Shown here: positions 41,371 to 50,006 of the stretch, in pieces
Numbering within the stretch: position 1 is the first letter of the stretch
How the letters are laid out: every line of letters starts with the position of its first letter
Assembly (NCBI GenBank): GCA_046154585.1
Contig: JBJXDX010000126.1
Span: forward strand, 14,018 to 78,017
Source: CADEFX01 sp046154585
GTDB lineage: Bacteria; Pseudomonadota; Alphaproteobacteria; Rhizobiales; Hyphomicrobiaceae
DNA length: 64,000 bases
Direction: 5' to 3'
Program-made: the position numbers and the translations under genes
The notes under the pieces: model-generated
Database searches by the model: none
Seen by the model: the letters and a program-made list of their open reading frames with translations, nothing else
What the model was told of the DNA's origin: nothing

Positions 41371-44307
41371 ATGACGACAACAGGCACGTCCCATCGGCTG
41401 GCGGAGCGACTCAGGAAGGAGTTGCAGGGCGAGGTTCTGTTCGATGCCTTGAGCCGCGGCCGCTATTCCACGGACGCTTCGATCTATCAGATCGAGCCGA
41501 TCGGCGTGGTGGTGCCGAAATCGGCGGCTGACGTGGCCATTGCGGCGCAAATCGCGCGCGAGGAAGGGGTGCCCCTGCTGCCGCGCGGCGGGGGAACGTC
41601 GCAGTCGGGGCAGACGGTGGGCCGGGCGCTGGTGATCGACTTCACGAAGTACCTCAATCGCCTCGTCTCGGCGGACAAGGATGCGGCGACGTGCGTGGTC
41701 GAGCCGGGCATCGTGCTGGACGAGCTGAACCGGCAACTGCGCCCGACGGGGCTGTGGTTTCCGGTGGACGTTTCGACGTCGAGCCGGGCCACCATCGGCG
41801 GCATGACCGGCAACAACTCGTGCGGCACGCGCTCGATCCGCTACGGCATCATGCGGGATAACGTACTGGCGATCGATGCGATTTTGCCGGATGGAGCCGA
41901 AGCCCGTTTCGCTTCGGCAGGCGACGTCGATGGGCGCAACGTACCGGACAGTGCCCGCGAGCTCATGCGCGATCTGCTGGCGTTGGGGCGACGGGAGGCG
42001 GCGCACATCTCCGGGGCGTTTCCGGAGGTGTCGCGGCGGGTCGGTGGATACTTGATAGACGCGCTCGTTCCGAGCGACATCGACGCTCTCGTCCACGGCA
42101 GCCGGCCCATTAATCTCGCGACGCTGCTGTGCGGATCGGAGGGTACGCTGGCGCTGTCGCGGCAGATCGAGCTGAAGCTGTCGCCGCTGCCGAAGAACAA
42201 GGCGTTGGGCATCTGCCATTTCGCGACCTTCCGCAAGGCCATGGAAGCGGCGCAGCACATCGTCAAGCTCGGGCCGGTCGCTGTCGAGGTGGTGGACCGC
42301 ACGCTCATCGAGCTGGCGCGCGATATCGCCATGTTCCGGCCGGTGATGGAAACGTACGTGCGGGGCCGCCCGGATGCGCTGCTGCTCGTCGAGTTCGCGG
42401 AGGACGATCAGGCCGAAAACCTGCGCCGGCTCGAACGTCTGGACGAGCTGATGGGCGACCTCGGGCATCCGGGCAGCGTGGTCAAGGTTGCCGATGCGGC
42501 CGGGCAGAAGGCGGTGTGGGAGGTGCGCGCCTCCGGCCTCAACATCATGATGTCCATGAAGAGCGAGGGAAAGCCGGTCTCGTTCATCGAGGATTGTGCG
42601 GTCCCGCTGGAGCATCTGGCCGATTACACGGAGCGGCTGACGGCCGTGTTCGAGAAACATGGCACCAAGGGCACGTGGTATGCGCACGCCTCTGTGGGCT
42701 GCCTGCACGTGCGTCCCGTTCTCAATCTCAAGCTCGAGAAGGACGCCCACACCATGCGCGCCATCGCCGAGGAGGCGTTCGCCATGGTCAAGGCCTACAA
42801 GGGGTCGCACTCGGGCGAGCATGGCGACGGCCTCGTGCGCTCGGAATTCCACCAGACGATGTACGGAGCCAAGACCGTGCGGCTGTTCGAGGAGGTGAAA
42901 GACCGCTTTGATCCCACGGGCCTGATGAACCCCGGCAAGATCGTGCGCGCCCCGCGCATGAACGACCGCAGCCTGTTTCGCTACAAACCCGACTACGGCG
43001 TTGCTAGGATCGAGACCGCGCTCGACTGGTCGGCATGGCCGGGCGCCGGCGGCGGCTTCCAGGGCGCCGTCGAGATGTGCAACAACAACGGCGAGTGCCG
43101 CAAGCATGTGGGCGGCACCATGTGCCCGTCCTTCCGCGTCACCGGCAACGAGCGCGACGTGACGCGCGGACGGGCCAACTCGCTGCGTCTGGCGATCTCA
43201 GGGCAGGTCGGCCCCGATGCGTTCGCCTCCGACGAGATGCTCGAGACGATGAAGCTGTGCGTCTCGTGCAAGGGCTGCCGGCGCGAATGCCCGACCGGCG
43301 TCGACATGGCGAAAATGAAGATCGAGGTGCTGGCGGCGCGCAACAAGCGTCAACCACTGCCGCTGCGCGACCGGCTGGTGGCCTATCTGCCGCGCTACGC
43401 GCCCTATGCGGCGCGGCTGGCGCCGCTGATGAATGCCCGCAACTGGCTGCCCGGCATTGCCAGCATGACAGAGGGCGTGACCGGTATGTCGGCGCGGCGC
43501 AAGCTTCCCGAATGGCGCGGACGGCTGTTCGATCCGAGCGAACCGTTCGGCCCGGCAGACGGCCGCGAGGTCGCGCTGCTGGCGGATACATTCAACACGT
43601 ACTTCGAGCCCGAAAATCTCTGGGATGCCGTCGACGTGCTGGCAAAGCTCGGATACCGCGTCACGGTCCCGCGCGCGCCGGAGGGCGGGCGGCCTCTTTG
43701 CTGCGGGCGCACATTTCTGTCGGCCGGGTTGGTCGACGAAGCGCGTGCGGAAGCGCAGCGTATGCTGGCCGTCATTGCTCCGCTGGCGAGGCAAGACGTG
43801 CCCATCGTCGGCCTCGAACCGTCATGCCTGCTCTCGCTCAGAGACGAATTCCTGACCATGAAACTTGGCGAGGACGCAGCCGAGGTATCCAAGCAGGCCC
43901 TCATGTTCGAGGAGTTTCTGGCACGCGAAGCCGAGGCCGGCCGCATCAAGGGGCCGATCGGCCGCGCCACCGGCGAGGTGCTGCTGCATGGCCATTGCCA
44001 TCAGAAGTCGTTCGGCGTCATGGGCGCTGTCACCAAGGCTCTCGGCCTGATCGAAGGCCTCAAGGTCGAGATGGTGGAGTCGAGCTGCTGCGGCATGGCC
44101 GGCGCCTTCGGCTATGGGGCCGATACTTATGATACATCGCTCGCCATGGGCGAGCTATCGCTGTTGCCGGCCGTGCGCGCTGCTCCCGCACAAACGCGGA
44201 TCGTGGCCGACGGCTTTTCTTGCCGGCACCAGATCAAGGATGGGGCGGGCCGCCAAGCCCAGCATGTGGCTGCCATCCTGCGTGCGAGCCTCCCCTCCAG
44301 GGGATAG
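41371..44307 (+). CDS. FAD-linked oxidase fused to Fe-S/CCG domain (D-2-hydroxyacid dehydrogenase type)
   Basis: A 978-residue fusion. The N-terminal FAD-binding type 4 domain has PRGGGTSQSGQTVG and TIGGMTGNNSCGTRSIRYG, and the FAD-oxidase C domain has HASVGCLHVRPVLNLK and GSHSGEHGDGLVRSEF. An iron-sulfur domain has CNNNGECRKHVGGTMCPSF and CVSCKGCRRECPTGVDM. Two CCG-type cysteine-rich segments close the protein (RPLCCGRTFLSAG; HCHQKSF with VESSCCGMAGAFGY). The layout matches D-lactate/glycolate dehydrogenases in which GlcD and GlcF are fused. It precedes a TRAP transporter, so it may oxidise the imported hydroxy acid and pass electrons to quinone or cytochrome c. Confidence 0.9.
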   Translation: MTTTGTSHRLAERLRKELQGEVLFDALSRGRYSTDASIYQIEPIGVVVPKSAADVAIAAQIAREEGVPLLPRGGGTSQSGQTVGRALVIDFTKYLNRLVSADKDAATCVVEPGIVLDELNRQLRPTGLWFPVDVSTSSRATIGGMTGNNSCGTRSIRYGIMRDNVLAIDAILPDGAEARFASAGDVDGRNVPDSARELMRDLLALGRREAAHISGAFPEVSRRVGGYLIDALVPSDIDALVHGSRPINLATLLCGSEGTLALSRQIELKLSPLPKNKALGICHFATFRKAMEAAQHIVKLGPVAVEVVDRTLIELARDIAMFRPVMETYVRGRPDALLLVEFAEDDQAENLRRLERLDELMGDLGHPGSVVKVADAAGQKAVWEVRASGLNIMMSMKSEGKPVSFIEDCAVPLEHLADYTERLTAVFEKHGTKGTWYAHASVGCLHVRPVLNLKLEKDAHTMRAIAEEAFAMVKAYKGSHSGEHGDGLVRSEFHQTMYGAKTVRLFEEVKDRFDPTGLMNPGKIVRAPRMNDRSLFRYKPDYGVARIETALDWSAWPGAGGGFQGAVEMCNNNGECRKHVGGTMCPSFRVTGNERDVTRGRANSLRLAISGQVGPDAFASDEMLETMKLCVSCKGCRRECPTGVDMAKMKIEVLAARNKRQPLPLRDRLVAYLPRYAPYAARLAPLMNARNWLPGIASMTEGVTGMSARRKLPEWRGRLFDPSEPFGPADGREVALLADTFNTYFEPENLWDAVDVLAKLGYRVTVPRAPEGGRPLCCGRTFLSAGLVDEARAEAQRMLAVIAPLARQDVPIVGLEPSCLLSLRDEFLTMKLGEDAAEVSKQALMFEEFLAREAEAGRIKGPIGRATGEVLLHGHCHQKSFGVMGAVTKALGLIEGLKVEMVESSCCGMAGAFGYGADTYDTSLAMGELSLLPAVRAAPAQTRIVADGFSCRHQIKDGAGRQAQHVAAILRASLPSRG

Positions 44308-44400
44308 CGTCTGCAACTTCGTACCCTTCGGCAAGCTGCCATTCGACTTTCGTCGCAGACGACCCGGCAAAAACGTGTGCGAACGAAGCGGCTTTAGTCG

Positions 44401-44418
44401 TGGTATACTTGCATACCA
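44401..44418. promoter_or_regulatory. GntR-type operator upstream of the TRAP operon
   Basis: TGGTAT-ACTTGC-ATACCA is a perfect inverted repeat of 6-base arms, 95 bases before dctP. TGGTAT/ATACCA half-sites are typical of GntR-family FCD regulators of carboxylate uptake. No regulator gene lies in the window. Confidence 0.55.
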
Positions 44419-44513
44419 AGTCGTTTCTGAATTAAACGACAGGTGCTGCGCTCCGCTCAAAGGGGGCGCATTTTACAAGCGTTCAAAACGATTTCTCCAG
44501 GGAGGAGACTCAA

Positions 44514-45647
44514 GTGGCCAAAGACACCAAGGCAGTCAATCGTCGCCGGTTCCTGAAGGGCAGCGCGCTGGCGGCCGGTGCAGCAGCCGGCGCCGTCGCC
44601 ATGCCGCAGGTCAGCCGGGCGCAGACGGTGACCTGGAAGTACCAGTCGACCTGGCCGACGAAAGACATCTTCCACGAGTTCGCGGCCGACTACGCCAACA
44701 AGGTCAACGAAATGTCGGGCGGGCGCCTCAAGCTCGAGGTGCTGGCGGCCGGCGCCGTGGTTCCGGCCTTCCAGATGCAGGACGCGGTCAACTCCGGTAT
44801 TCTCGACGGCGGCCACGGCGTGTGTGCCTACTGGTACGGCAAGCACAAGGCGTTCTCGCTGTTCGGCACGCCACCGTCCTACGGCTGGGACGCGCACGGC
44901 TTCCTCGGCTGGTTCTATGCCGGTGGCGGCGAAGCGCTTTACAACGAACTGATCAACGACATCCTGAAGATCAACACGGTCGGCTTCCTCTATTACCCGA
45001 TGCCGACGCAGCCGCTAGGGTGGTTCAAGAAGCCGGTGACTGGTCCCGACGACCTGAAGAACGTCAAGTACCGCACGGTCGGACTTTCGGCAGACCTGTT
45101 CAAGGAGCTGGGATGTGCCGTCACCATCCTGCCAGGAGGCGAAATCGTGCCGGCCATGGATCGCGGCCTGCTCGATGCAGCCGAGTTCAACAACCCCTCG
45201 TCCGACATCCTGCTCGGCTTTCCCGACGTCTCGAAGACCTTCATGGTGCAGAGCAACCACCAGCAGGCCGAGGCTTTCGAGGTCATCTTCAACAAGGGCA
45301 AGTTCAATGCCCTGCCGGCGGAGCTGAAGTCGGTCATCAAGTACGCTGCGTTTGCCGCCACGGCACATCAACTGAACATCGCATATGATCGCTATTCGAA
45401 AGATCTGGAAGCGATCAAATCGCGCGGCGTTCAAGTGATCAAGACGCCGGACAGCGTCCTCACTGCGCAGCTCCAGGCCTGGAACAAAGTCCTCGATGCG
45501 CAGCAAAAGGATGCCAATACGGGCGCGTTCTTCAAGAAGGTGGTCGATTCCCAGAAGGCCTGGGTCAAGCGCACAAGCGCCTATCTGAACATCAACAACA
45601 ACAGCAGTGCAGCGCTGGAAGCTGCCTATAAGCACTTCTTCGGCTGA
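44514..45647 (+). CDS. dctP: TRAP transporter substrate-binding protein (DctP/TakP type)
   Basis: A 377-residue periplasmic solute receptor. The GTG start at 44514 follows GGGAGGAG. The N-terminus is a twin-arginine type signal (NRRRFLKGSALAAGAAAG), ending around SRAQT. The mature protein shows WPTKDIFHEFAADYANKVNEMSGGRL, GILDGGHGVCAYWYGKHKAFSLFGTPP and the specificity-region block NVKYRTVGLSADLFKELGC, with Arg at the expected carboxylate-binding place. This resembles the subgroup that binds 2-oxo or hydroxy acids. It is the first gene of a dctPQM set, followed by an intercistronic hairpin that may raise its level over the permease genes. Confidence 0.9.
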   Translation: MAKDTKAVNRRRFLKGSALAAGAAAGAVAMPQVSRAQTVTWKYQSTWPTKDIFHEFAADYANKVNEMSGGRLKLEVLAAGAVVPAFQMQDAVNSGILDGGHGVCAYWYGKHKAFSLFGTPPSYGWDAHGFLGWFYAGGGEALYNELINDILKINTVGFLYYPMPTQPLGWFKKPVTGPDDLKNVKYRTVGLSADLFKELGCAVTILPGGEIVPAMDRGLLDAAEFNNPSSDILLGFPDVSKTFMVQSNHQQAEAFEVIFNKGKFNALPAELKSVIKYAAFAATAHQLNIAYDRYSKDLEAIKSRGVQVIKTPDSVLTAQLQAWNKVLDAQQKDANTGAFFKKVVDSQKAWVKRTSAYLNINNNSSAALEAAYKHFFG

Positions 45648-45664
45648 GGCACTCAGAAAAACGC

Positions 45665-45694
45665 GAACCCGCGCGGGCGTGCTCGCGCGGGTTC
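45665..45694 (+). terminator. Intercistronic hairpin after dctP
   Basis: GAACCCGCGC and GCGCGGGTTC form a perfect 10-bp stem 18 bases after the dctP stop. It has no long T-run, so it may be a partial terminator or mRNA-stabilising element that keeps the binding protein more abundant than the permease. Confidence 0.6.
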
Positions 45695-45747
45695 TGCACG
45701 CAAGATAGACTGTGACGTACGCCCGGATCGCAGCGAGATATCAGGCC

Positions 45748-46335
45748 ATGAACCGTGCTCTGCTGATCATCGATGGGTTGAGTACGTTCGTCGGCAAAAC
45801 ATTCGCGTGGATGATCCTGGCGATGACGTTCGCCATCTCCTACGAGGTCTTCTGCCGCTATGCGCTCGGCGCGCCGACCGATTGGGCGTTCGACGTCAGC
45901 TATATGCTGTATGGCACGCTGTTCATGATGGCGGGCGCGTACACCCTCTCCCGCAACGGCCACGTGCGGGGTGATTTTCTCTATCGCACCTGGGCACCGC
46001 AGCGGCAGGCGCGGATCGATCTCGCCCTTTACTTCCTGTTCTATTTCCCGGGCATCCTTGCGCTCATCTACTCGGGCTGGGAGTACTTCAAGCTTTCCTA
46101 TCTCCTGAACGAGCACTCGTCGGCGTCCCCGAACGGACCCATCGTGTGGCCGTTCAAAGCGGTCATTCCAATCGTCGGAGTACTGATGCTGCTGCAGGGC
46201 GTCGTCGAGGCCTTGCGCTGCGTCGTCTGCATTCGCACAGGAGAATGGCCGCAGCGTCTGCATGACGTCGAAGAGATGGAGAAGATCATCCTGGAGCAGG
46301 CGCAAGCCAATCCAAACGGGCCGGGGACACGCTGA
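45748..46335 (+). CDS. dctQ: TRAP transporter small permease (DctQ)
   Basis: A 195-residue protein with four predicted helices (WMILAMTFAISYEVFCRYALG, YMLYGTLFMMAGAYTLS, FYFPGILALIYSGW, AVIPIVGVLMLLQGVVEAL), as in DctQ subunits. The ATG at 45748 (MNRALLIIDG) is preferred as the usual family start; a GTG at 45712 in frame would add 12 residues. The C-terminal tail is polar. The stop overlaps the dctM start by one base (TGATG), giving translational coupling. It partners DctM to carry the substrate with sodium across the inner membrane. Confidence 0.85.
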   Translation: MNRALLIIDGLSTFVGKTFAWMILAMTFAISYEVFCRYALGAPTDWAFDVSYMLYGTLFMMAGAYTLSRNGHVRGDFLYRTWAPQRQARIDLALYFLFYFPGILALIYSGWEYFKLSYLLNEHSSASPNGPIVWPFKAVIPIVGVLMLLQGVVEALRCVVCIRTGEWPQRLHDVEEMEKIILEQAQANPNGPGTR

Positions 46336-47693
46336 TGCTGACCGCGTTTCTCGGCTACCTCTCCATGCCGTTCATCACAGATGCCGGCATGGGCGTCCTC
46401 ATGCTCTTTCTGTTCCTGATTTTCCTGATGCTGGGCTTTCCCATCGCGTTCACGCTGATGGCGATGGGCGTGGGCTTCGGCTACTACGCCATGGGTCCCG
46501 CTGTCTTTCAGCTGTTCGTGCAGCGCACCTACAGCGTGATGGCGAACGACGTCCTGCTGTCGATCCCGCTATTCCTGTTCATGGGATATGTCGTCGAGCG
46601 CGCCAATATTCTGGATCGCCTTTTCAGGTCCATCCAGCTTGCCGCAAGCTGGCTGCCTGGATCTCTGGCTGTCGCGACGCTCGCCACGTGCGCGCTCTTC
46701 GCCACCGCGACCGGCATCGTGGGTGCGGTCGTGACATTGATGGGCTTGCTCGCTTTTCCGGCCATGCTGCGTGCGGGCTATGACACGCGGCTGGCGGCAG
46801 GCGTGGTGTGTGCGGGCGGATGTCTCGGCATTCTCATTCCGCCCAGCGTCATGCTCATTCTGTATGGCGCGACGGCGGGCGTGTCGGTGGTCAAGCTTTA
46901 CGCCGCGGCTTTCTTTCCCGGCGTTATGCTCGCCGGTCTTTACATGATCTATGTCGTTGTGAGGGTCGTGATCAACCCGGCGCTGGCACCGAAACTGCCG
47001 CCGGAGCAGCGCAACGTACCGCTGCTGAAGATCATCTACGAGCTCGCCACCTCATTCCTGCCGCTGGCGCTGCTCATCATGGGCGTGCTGGGCGCGATCA
47101 TGTTCGGGTTTGCGACGCCGTCGGAGGCGGCTGCGATCGGCGCGCTGGGCTCACTCATTCTGGCGGTCGCTTATCGCTCGTTTTCGTTTGAGAAGCTGAA
47201 GGAGTCGGTGTTTCTCACTGCGCGCGCGTCAGCCATGGTGTGCTGGCTGTTCGTCGGATCGGCTGTGTTCTCAGCCGTGTTTGCCTACCTCGGCGGGCAG
47301 AAGGTCGTGGAGGAGTTCGTCCTGGCGCTGAACCTGAGCCCGACGATGTTCCTCATCATGACGCAAGCCATCATCTTCCTGCTGGGATGGCCGCTGGAGT
47401 GGACGGAGATCATCATCATTTTCCTGCCGATCTTCCTGCCGCTGCTCGACGACTTCGGCGTCGACCCGCTGTTCTTCGGCGTGCTGGTGGCGCTCAACTT
47501 GCAGACGTCGTTCCTGTCGCCGCCGGTGGCGATGGCGCCCTTCTATCTGAAGGGCGTCGCGCCCAAGCACGTGACGATCGACGAGATTTTCAACGGCGTG
47601 TATCCGTTCCTTGCCATCGTGCTGCTCTCCATGGTTGCATTCTATACGTGGCCGCAGATCGGTCTGTGGCTGCCGAACTACTTGTACAAGTAA
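46335..47693 (+). CDS. dctM: TRAP transporter large permease (DctM)
   Basis: A 452-residue membrane permease of the usual DctM length with 12 predicted helices. Family motifs include FPIAFTLMAMGVGFGYYAMGP, LLSIPLFLFMGYVVERANILDRLF, GAVVTLMGLLAFPAMLRAGYDTRLAAGVVCAGGCLGILIPPSVMLILYG and FATPSEAAAIGALGSLILA. The C-terminus has LNLQTSFLSPPVAMAPFYLKGVAP. It is coupled to dctQ by a one-base overlap and followed 15 bases later by an amidase gene, probably in the same transcript. Confidence 0.93.
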   Translation: MLTAFLGYLSMPFITDAGMGVLMLFLFLIFLMLGFPIAFTLMAMGVGFGYYAMGPAVFQLFVQRTYSVMANDVLLSIPLFLFMGYVVERANILDRLFRSIQLAASWLPGSLAVATLATCALFATATGIVGAVVTLMGLLAFPAMLRAGYDTRLAAGVVCAGGCLGILIPPSVMLILYGATAGVSVVKLYAAAFFPGVMLAGLYMIYVVVRVVINPALAPKLPPEQRNVPLLKIIYELATSFLPLALLIMGVLGAIMFGFATPSEAAAIGALGSLILAVAYRSFSFEKLKESVFLTARASAMVCWLFVGSAVFSAVFAYLGGQKVVEEFVLALNLSPTMFLIMTQAIIFLLGWPLEWTEIIIIFLPIFLPLLDDFGVDPLFFGVLVALNLQTSFLSPPVAMAPFYLKGVAPKHVTIDEIFNGVYPFLAIVLLSMVAFYTWPQIGLWLPNYLYK

Positions 47694-47708
47694 CGGGAGA
47701 GCCGCCGC

Positions 47709-49052
47709 ATGGCGTCTGCAAAGAACTCGCGCAAGCGCGAGCAGAAGCTCAATGAGCTGACGGCCAGCCGGGCCGTCACGCTGCTCCGCAAGGGGGACGT
47801 TTCCGCAGAAGATTACGCCAAGGCCTGCCTGGAGCGCATTTCGGAGCGCGAGGAGACGGTGCAGGCCTGGGTGCATATCGATCCAGACCACGTGCTGGCC
47901 CAGGCGCGCGCGGCGGACGATCTGCGCAAGGCCGGCAAGGGTATCGGCCCCCTGCACGGCCTGCCCGTTGGCATCAAGGACATCATCGACACGGCGGACA
48001 TGCCGACCCAGAACGGCTCGCCGATCTTCAAGGGCTATCAGCCGGCGCGCGACGCCTTCTGCGTGTCGACACTGCGGGCGGCGGGCGCCATCATCATGGG
48101 CAAGACGGTGACGACTGAACTTGCGACGTCGACGCCCAACAAGACGCGCAATCCGCACAATCCGGAGCACACGCCGGGTGGATCGTCATCAGGATCGGCG
48201 GCGGGCGTGGCGGATTTCATGATCCCGGCGGCGCTCGGCACGCAAACGGGCGGCTCGGTGATCCGTCCCGCCTCCTATTGCGGCATCTACGGATTGAAAC
48301 CGACGCTCGGCCTCATCTCGCGCCGGGGCGTCACGCTGCAATCGCACACGCTCGACACCGTGGGTGTCTATGGCCGGTCGCTGGAAGACCTCGCATTGCT
48401 GACCGACGTGCTATCGGCGCATGATCCGGACGATCCGGTCAGCTATGTGCGCGGGCGCACGAGCCTGTCGGCGGTCCTGGCGGAGAAGCCGCCGCTGCCG
48501 CCGCTGTTCGCGTTCTGCAAGACACCTGCCTGGGATCTGGCCGATGCCGTGACGCGGGAGGCGTTCGAGGAGCTTGTGGCCGAGCTGAAAGACCAGGTGC
48601 AGGAGGTGCAACTGCCCTCACTGGCAGATGCCATGGAGAACCAGCTCACCGTGGTCGGGGCCGAGAACGCGGCCTACTACGGCCCGTTGCTGGCGGGACT
48701 GAGCCCGGGTCTTGCCTCACGTGTGGAGAGCGGCGCAAAAGTCCTGGGCCGTGACTACATCAACGCCGTGAATGCGCGCGAGACGATCTACGCGAGCATC
48801 GAGGATACGCTGCTGCACTACACGGCGATCCTGACACCGGCATCTCCCGGACCCGGCCCCAAAGGCCTCGGCTCCACCGGCAATCCCGTCTTCAACGCCA
48901 TGTGGACGTACCTTGGCGTGCCATGCGTGACGCTGCCGCTGCTGGAGGCCGACGGCCTGCCGTTCGGCGTGCAGCTCGTGGGCATGCGCCGCGACGAGGG
49001 CCGGCTGCTGCGCACGGCGCGGTGGCTGGTGGAGCATCTGCGGAAGGTCTGA
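47709..49052 (+). CDS. Amidase signature family hydrolase
   Basis: A 447-residue amidase. The Ser-cisSer-Lys triad is visible: Lys in LPVGIKDIIDTADMPTQNGS, the cis-Ser in TPGGSSSGSAAGVADF, and the nucleophile Ser in GTQTGGSVIRPASYCG. The start (MASAKNSRKREQKLNELTASRA) is followed by the usual helical lead (AEDYAKACLERISEREETVQAWVHI). The ribosome binding site is GGGAGAG. Its place right after the TRAP permease suggests that the imported compound or a derivative carries an amide. The substrate cannot be told from sequence. Confidence 0.88.
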   Translation: MASAKNSRKREQKLNELTASRAVTLLRKGDVSAEDYAKACLERISEREETVQAWVHIDPDHVLAQARAADDLRKAGKGIGPLHGLPVGIKDIIDTADMPTQNGSPIFKGYQPARDAFCVSTLRAAGAIIMGKTVTTELATSTPNKTRNPHNPEHTPGGSSSGSAAGVADFMIPAALGTQTGGSVIRPASYCGIYGLKPTLGLISRRGVTLQSHTLDTVGVYGRSLEDLALLTDVLSAHDPDDPVSYVRGRTSLSAVLAEKPPLPPLFAFCKTPAWDLADAVTREAFEELVAELKDQVQEVQLPSLADAMENQLTVVGAENAAYYGPLLAGLSPGLASRVESGAKVLGRDYINAVNARETIYASIEDTLLHYTAILTPASPGPGPKGLGSTGNPVFNAMWTYLGVPCVTLPLLEADGLPFGVQLVGMRRDEGRLLRTARWLVEHLRKV

Positions 49053-49078
49053 AGACCCTGGGGTGGAGATTTTGCAGC

Positions 49079-49609
49079 ATGGCGAAGCTCGTCTTCGGAA
49101 TGAACCAGTCCCTGGACGGCTATGTCGACCACCAGGAATTTTTGCCAGATCCCGCACTCTTTCATCATTGGATAGTGCACGTGCGCGGCCTGATGGGCAG
49201 TGTGTACGGCCGCCGCATGTACGAGGTCATGCGCTATTGGGACGAAGACCATCCTGAGTGGACCCCGGAACTCCGCGATTTCGCGGCGGCGTGGCGGAGC
49301 CAACCGAAGTGGGTCGTGTCGCGCTCGTTGAAGTCAGTCGGCCCCAACGCCACACTTGTTTCGGATGACATCGAGGCGGTGATACGCGGGCTGAAGACTC
49401 AGCTCGTCGGGGAGATTTCAGTTTCCGGACCAGACCTGGCGCGAAGCCTGACCGACCTTGGTCTTATCGATGAGTATCGACTCTACTTCCACCCCGTCGT
49501 GCTTGGTCGCGGCAAGCCATTCTTCGCCGGCCCCCGGCCGCCGCTGCGCCTTGTGGCCAGCGATCGGATCGGCGAGGACGCGATCAGGTTAACGTACGTT
49601 CCTGCCTAA
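49079..49609 (+). CDS. RibD C-terminal/dihydrofolate reductase-like protein
   Basis: A 176-residue protein of the DHFR-like RibD_C fold. It shows the start MAKLVFGMNQSLDGYVDH (SLDGYV motif), GSVYGRRMYEVMRYW, WVVSRSLKSVGPNATLVSDD, ISVSGPDLARSLTDLGLIDEY, and FHPVVLGRGKPFF, matching YaaP/YwjB-type dihydrofolate reductase family proteins. The ATG at 49079 lies 26 bases after the amidase stop and is preceded by GGTGGAGAT. The reaction is unknown; members are probably NADPH-dependent reductases. Confidence 0.85.
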   Translation: MAKLVFGMNQSLDGYVDHQEFLPDPALFHHWIVHVRGLMGSVYGRRMYEVMRYWDEDHPEWTPELRDFAAAWRSQPKWVVSRSLKSVGPNATLVSDDIEAVIRGLKTQLVGEISVSGPDLARSLTDLGLIDEYRLYFHPVVLGRGKPFFAGPRPPLRLVASDRIGEDAIRLTYVPA

Positions 49610-50006
49610 TCACGCAACTCGCCCCGGCGACGCACGTCCCTCCTGCCTCAACCGCCCAACGGATTGCAGCCCAATCGCTCCTAGGACGCCCTCTCTTAGG
49701 TATCACTGTCGCGAAGGGGCGATTGCACTAAACCGCTACGCGGTAGCCGCCTCATTCAGATTGTGATCAGGCTTTGAACTCATAAAAGGAGAAACGCCTG
49801 CATCGAGTTAGGGCGCCGGGCTAGCAAGCCGGGGGATAGCAGACGGAATCGTTGCAGTGCGGAAGTGGTCGGCTTGCGGACAGAATTCCAGACCTGAAAC
49901 ATCGAGGGTGATCAGAGGCTTCGCAGTCGCACCGCTTTAATTTGGCCATGCCGTACGCACGGCAAGAGTCGGGCGCGTGATCGCCCATCTCTAGACAGCG
50001 AAATCA
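49610..50006. other. 397-base gap holding a repeat but no recognised gene
   Basis: No frame with coding character is seen. The stretch contains repeat copy A (49702-49747) and a GAACTCATAAAAGGAGAAACGCC string that looks like a ribosome binding site but leads to no frame. Confidence 0.5.
49702..49747 (-). repeat. Repeat copy A, inverted relative to copies B and C
   Basis: The reverse complement of this stretch reads GCTACCGCGTAGCGGTTTAG, then TGCAATCGCCCCTTCGCGACAGTGAT. It aligns with copy B at 55331-55380 (CGCGGAGCGGGTTAGTGCAA, then TAGCACTTCTGCGACATTGTGAT) and more loosely with copy C at 53561. Copies A and B are in opposite orientation and bound the FkbM-IS91-SHOCT region. Confidence 0.6.

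Noticed and set aside
41368..43107. 579-codon minus-strand frame opposite the FAD/Fe-S oxidoreductase
   Set aside because: It mirrors a gene with well-defined FAD and Fe-S motifs on the plus strand; the antisense product shows no domain.
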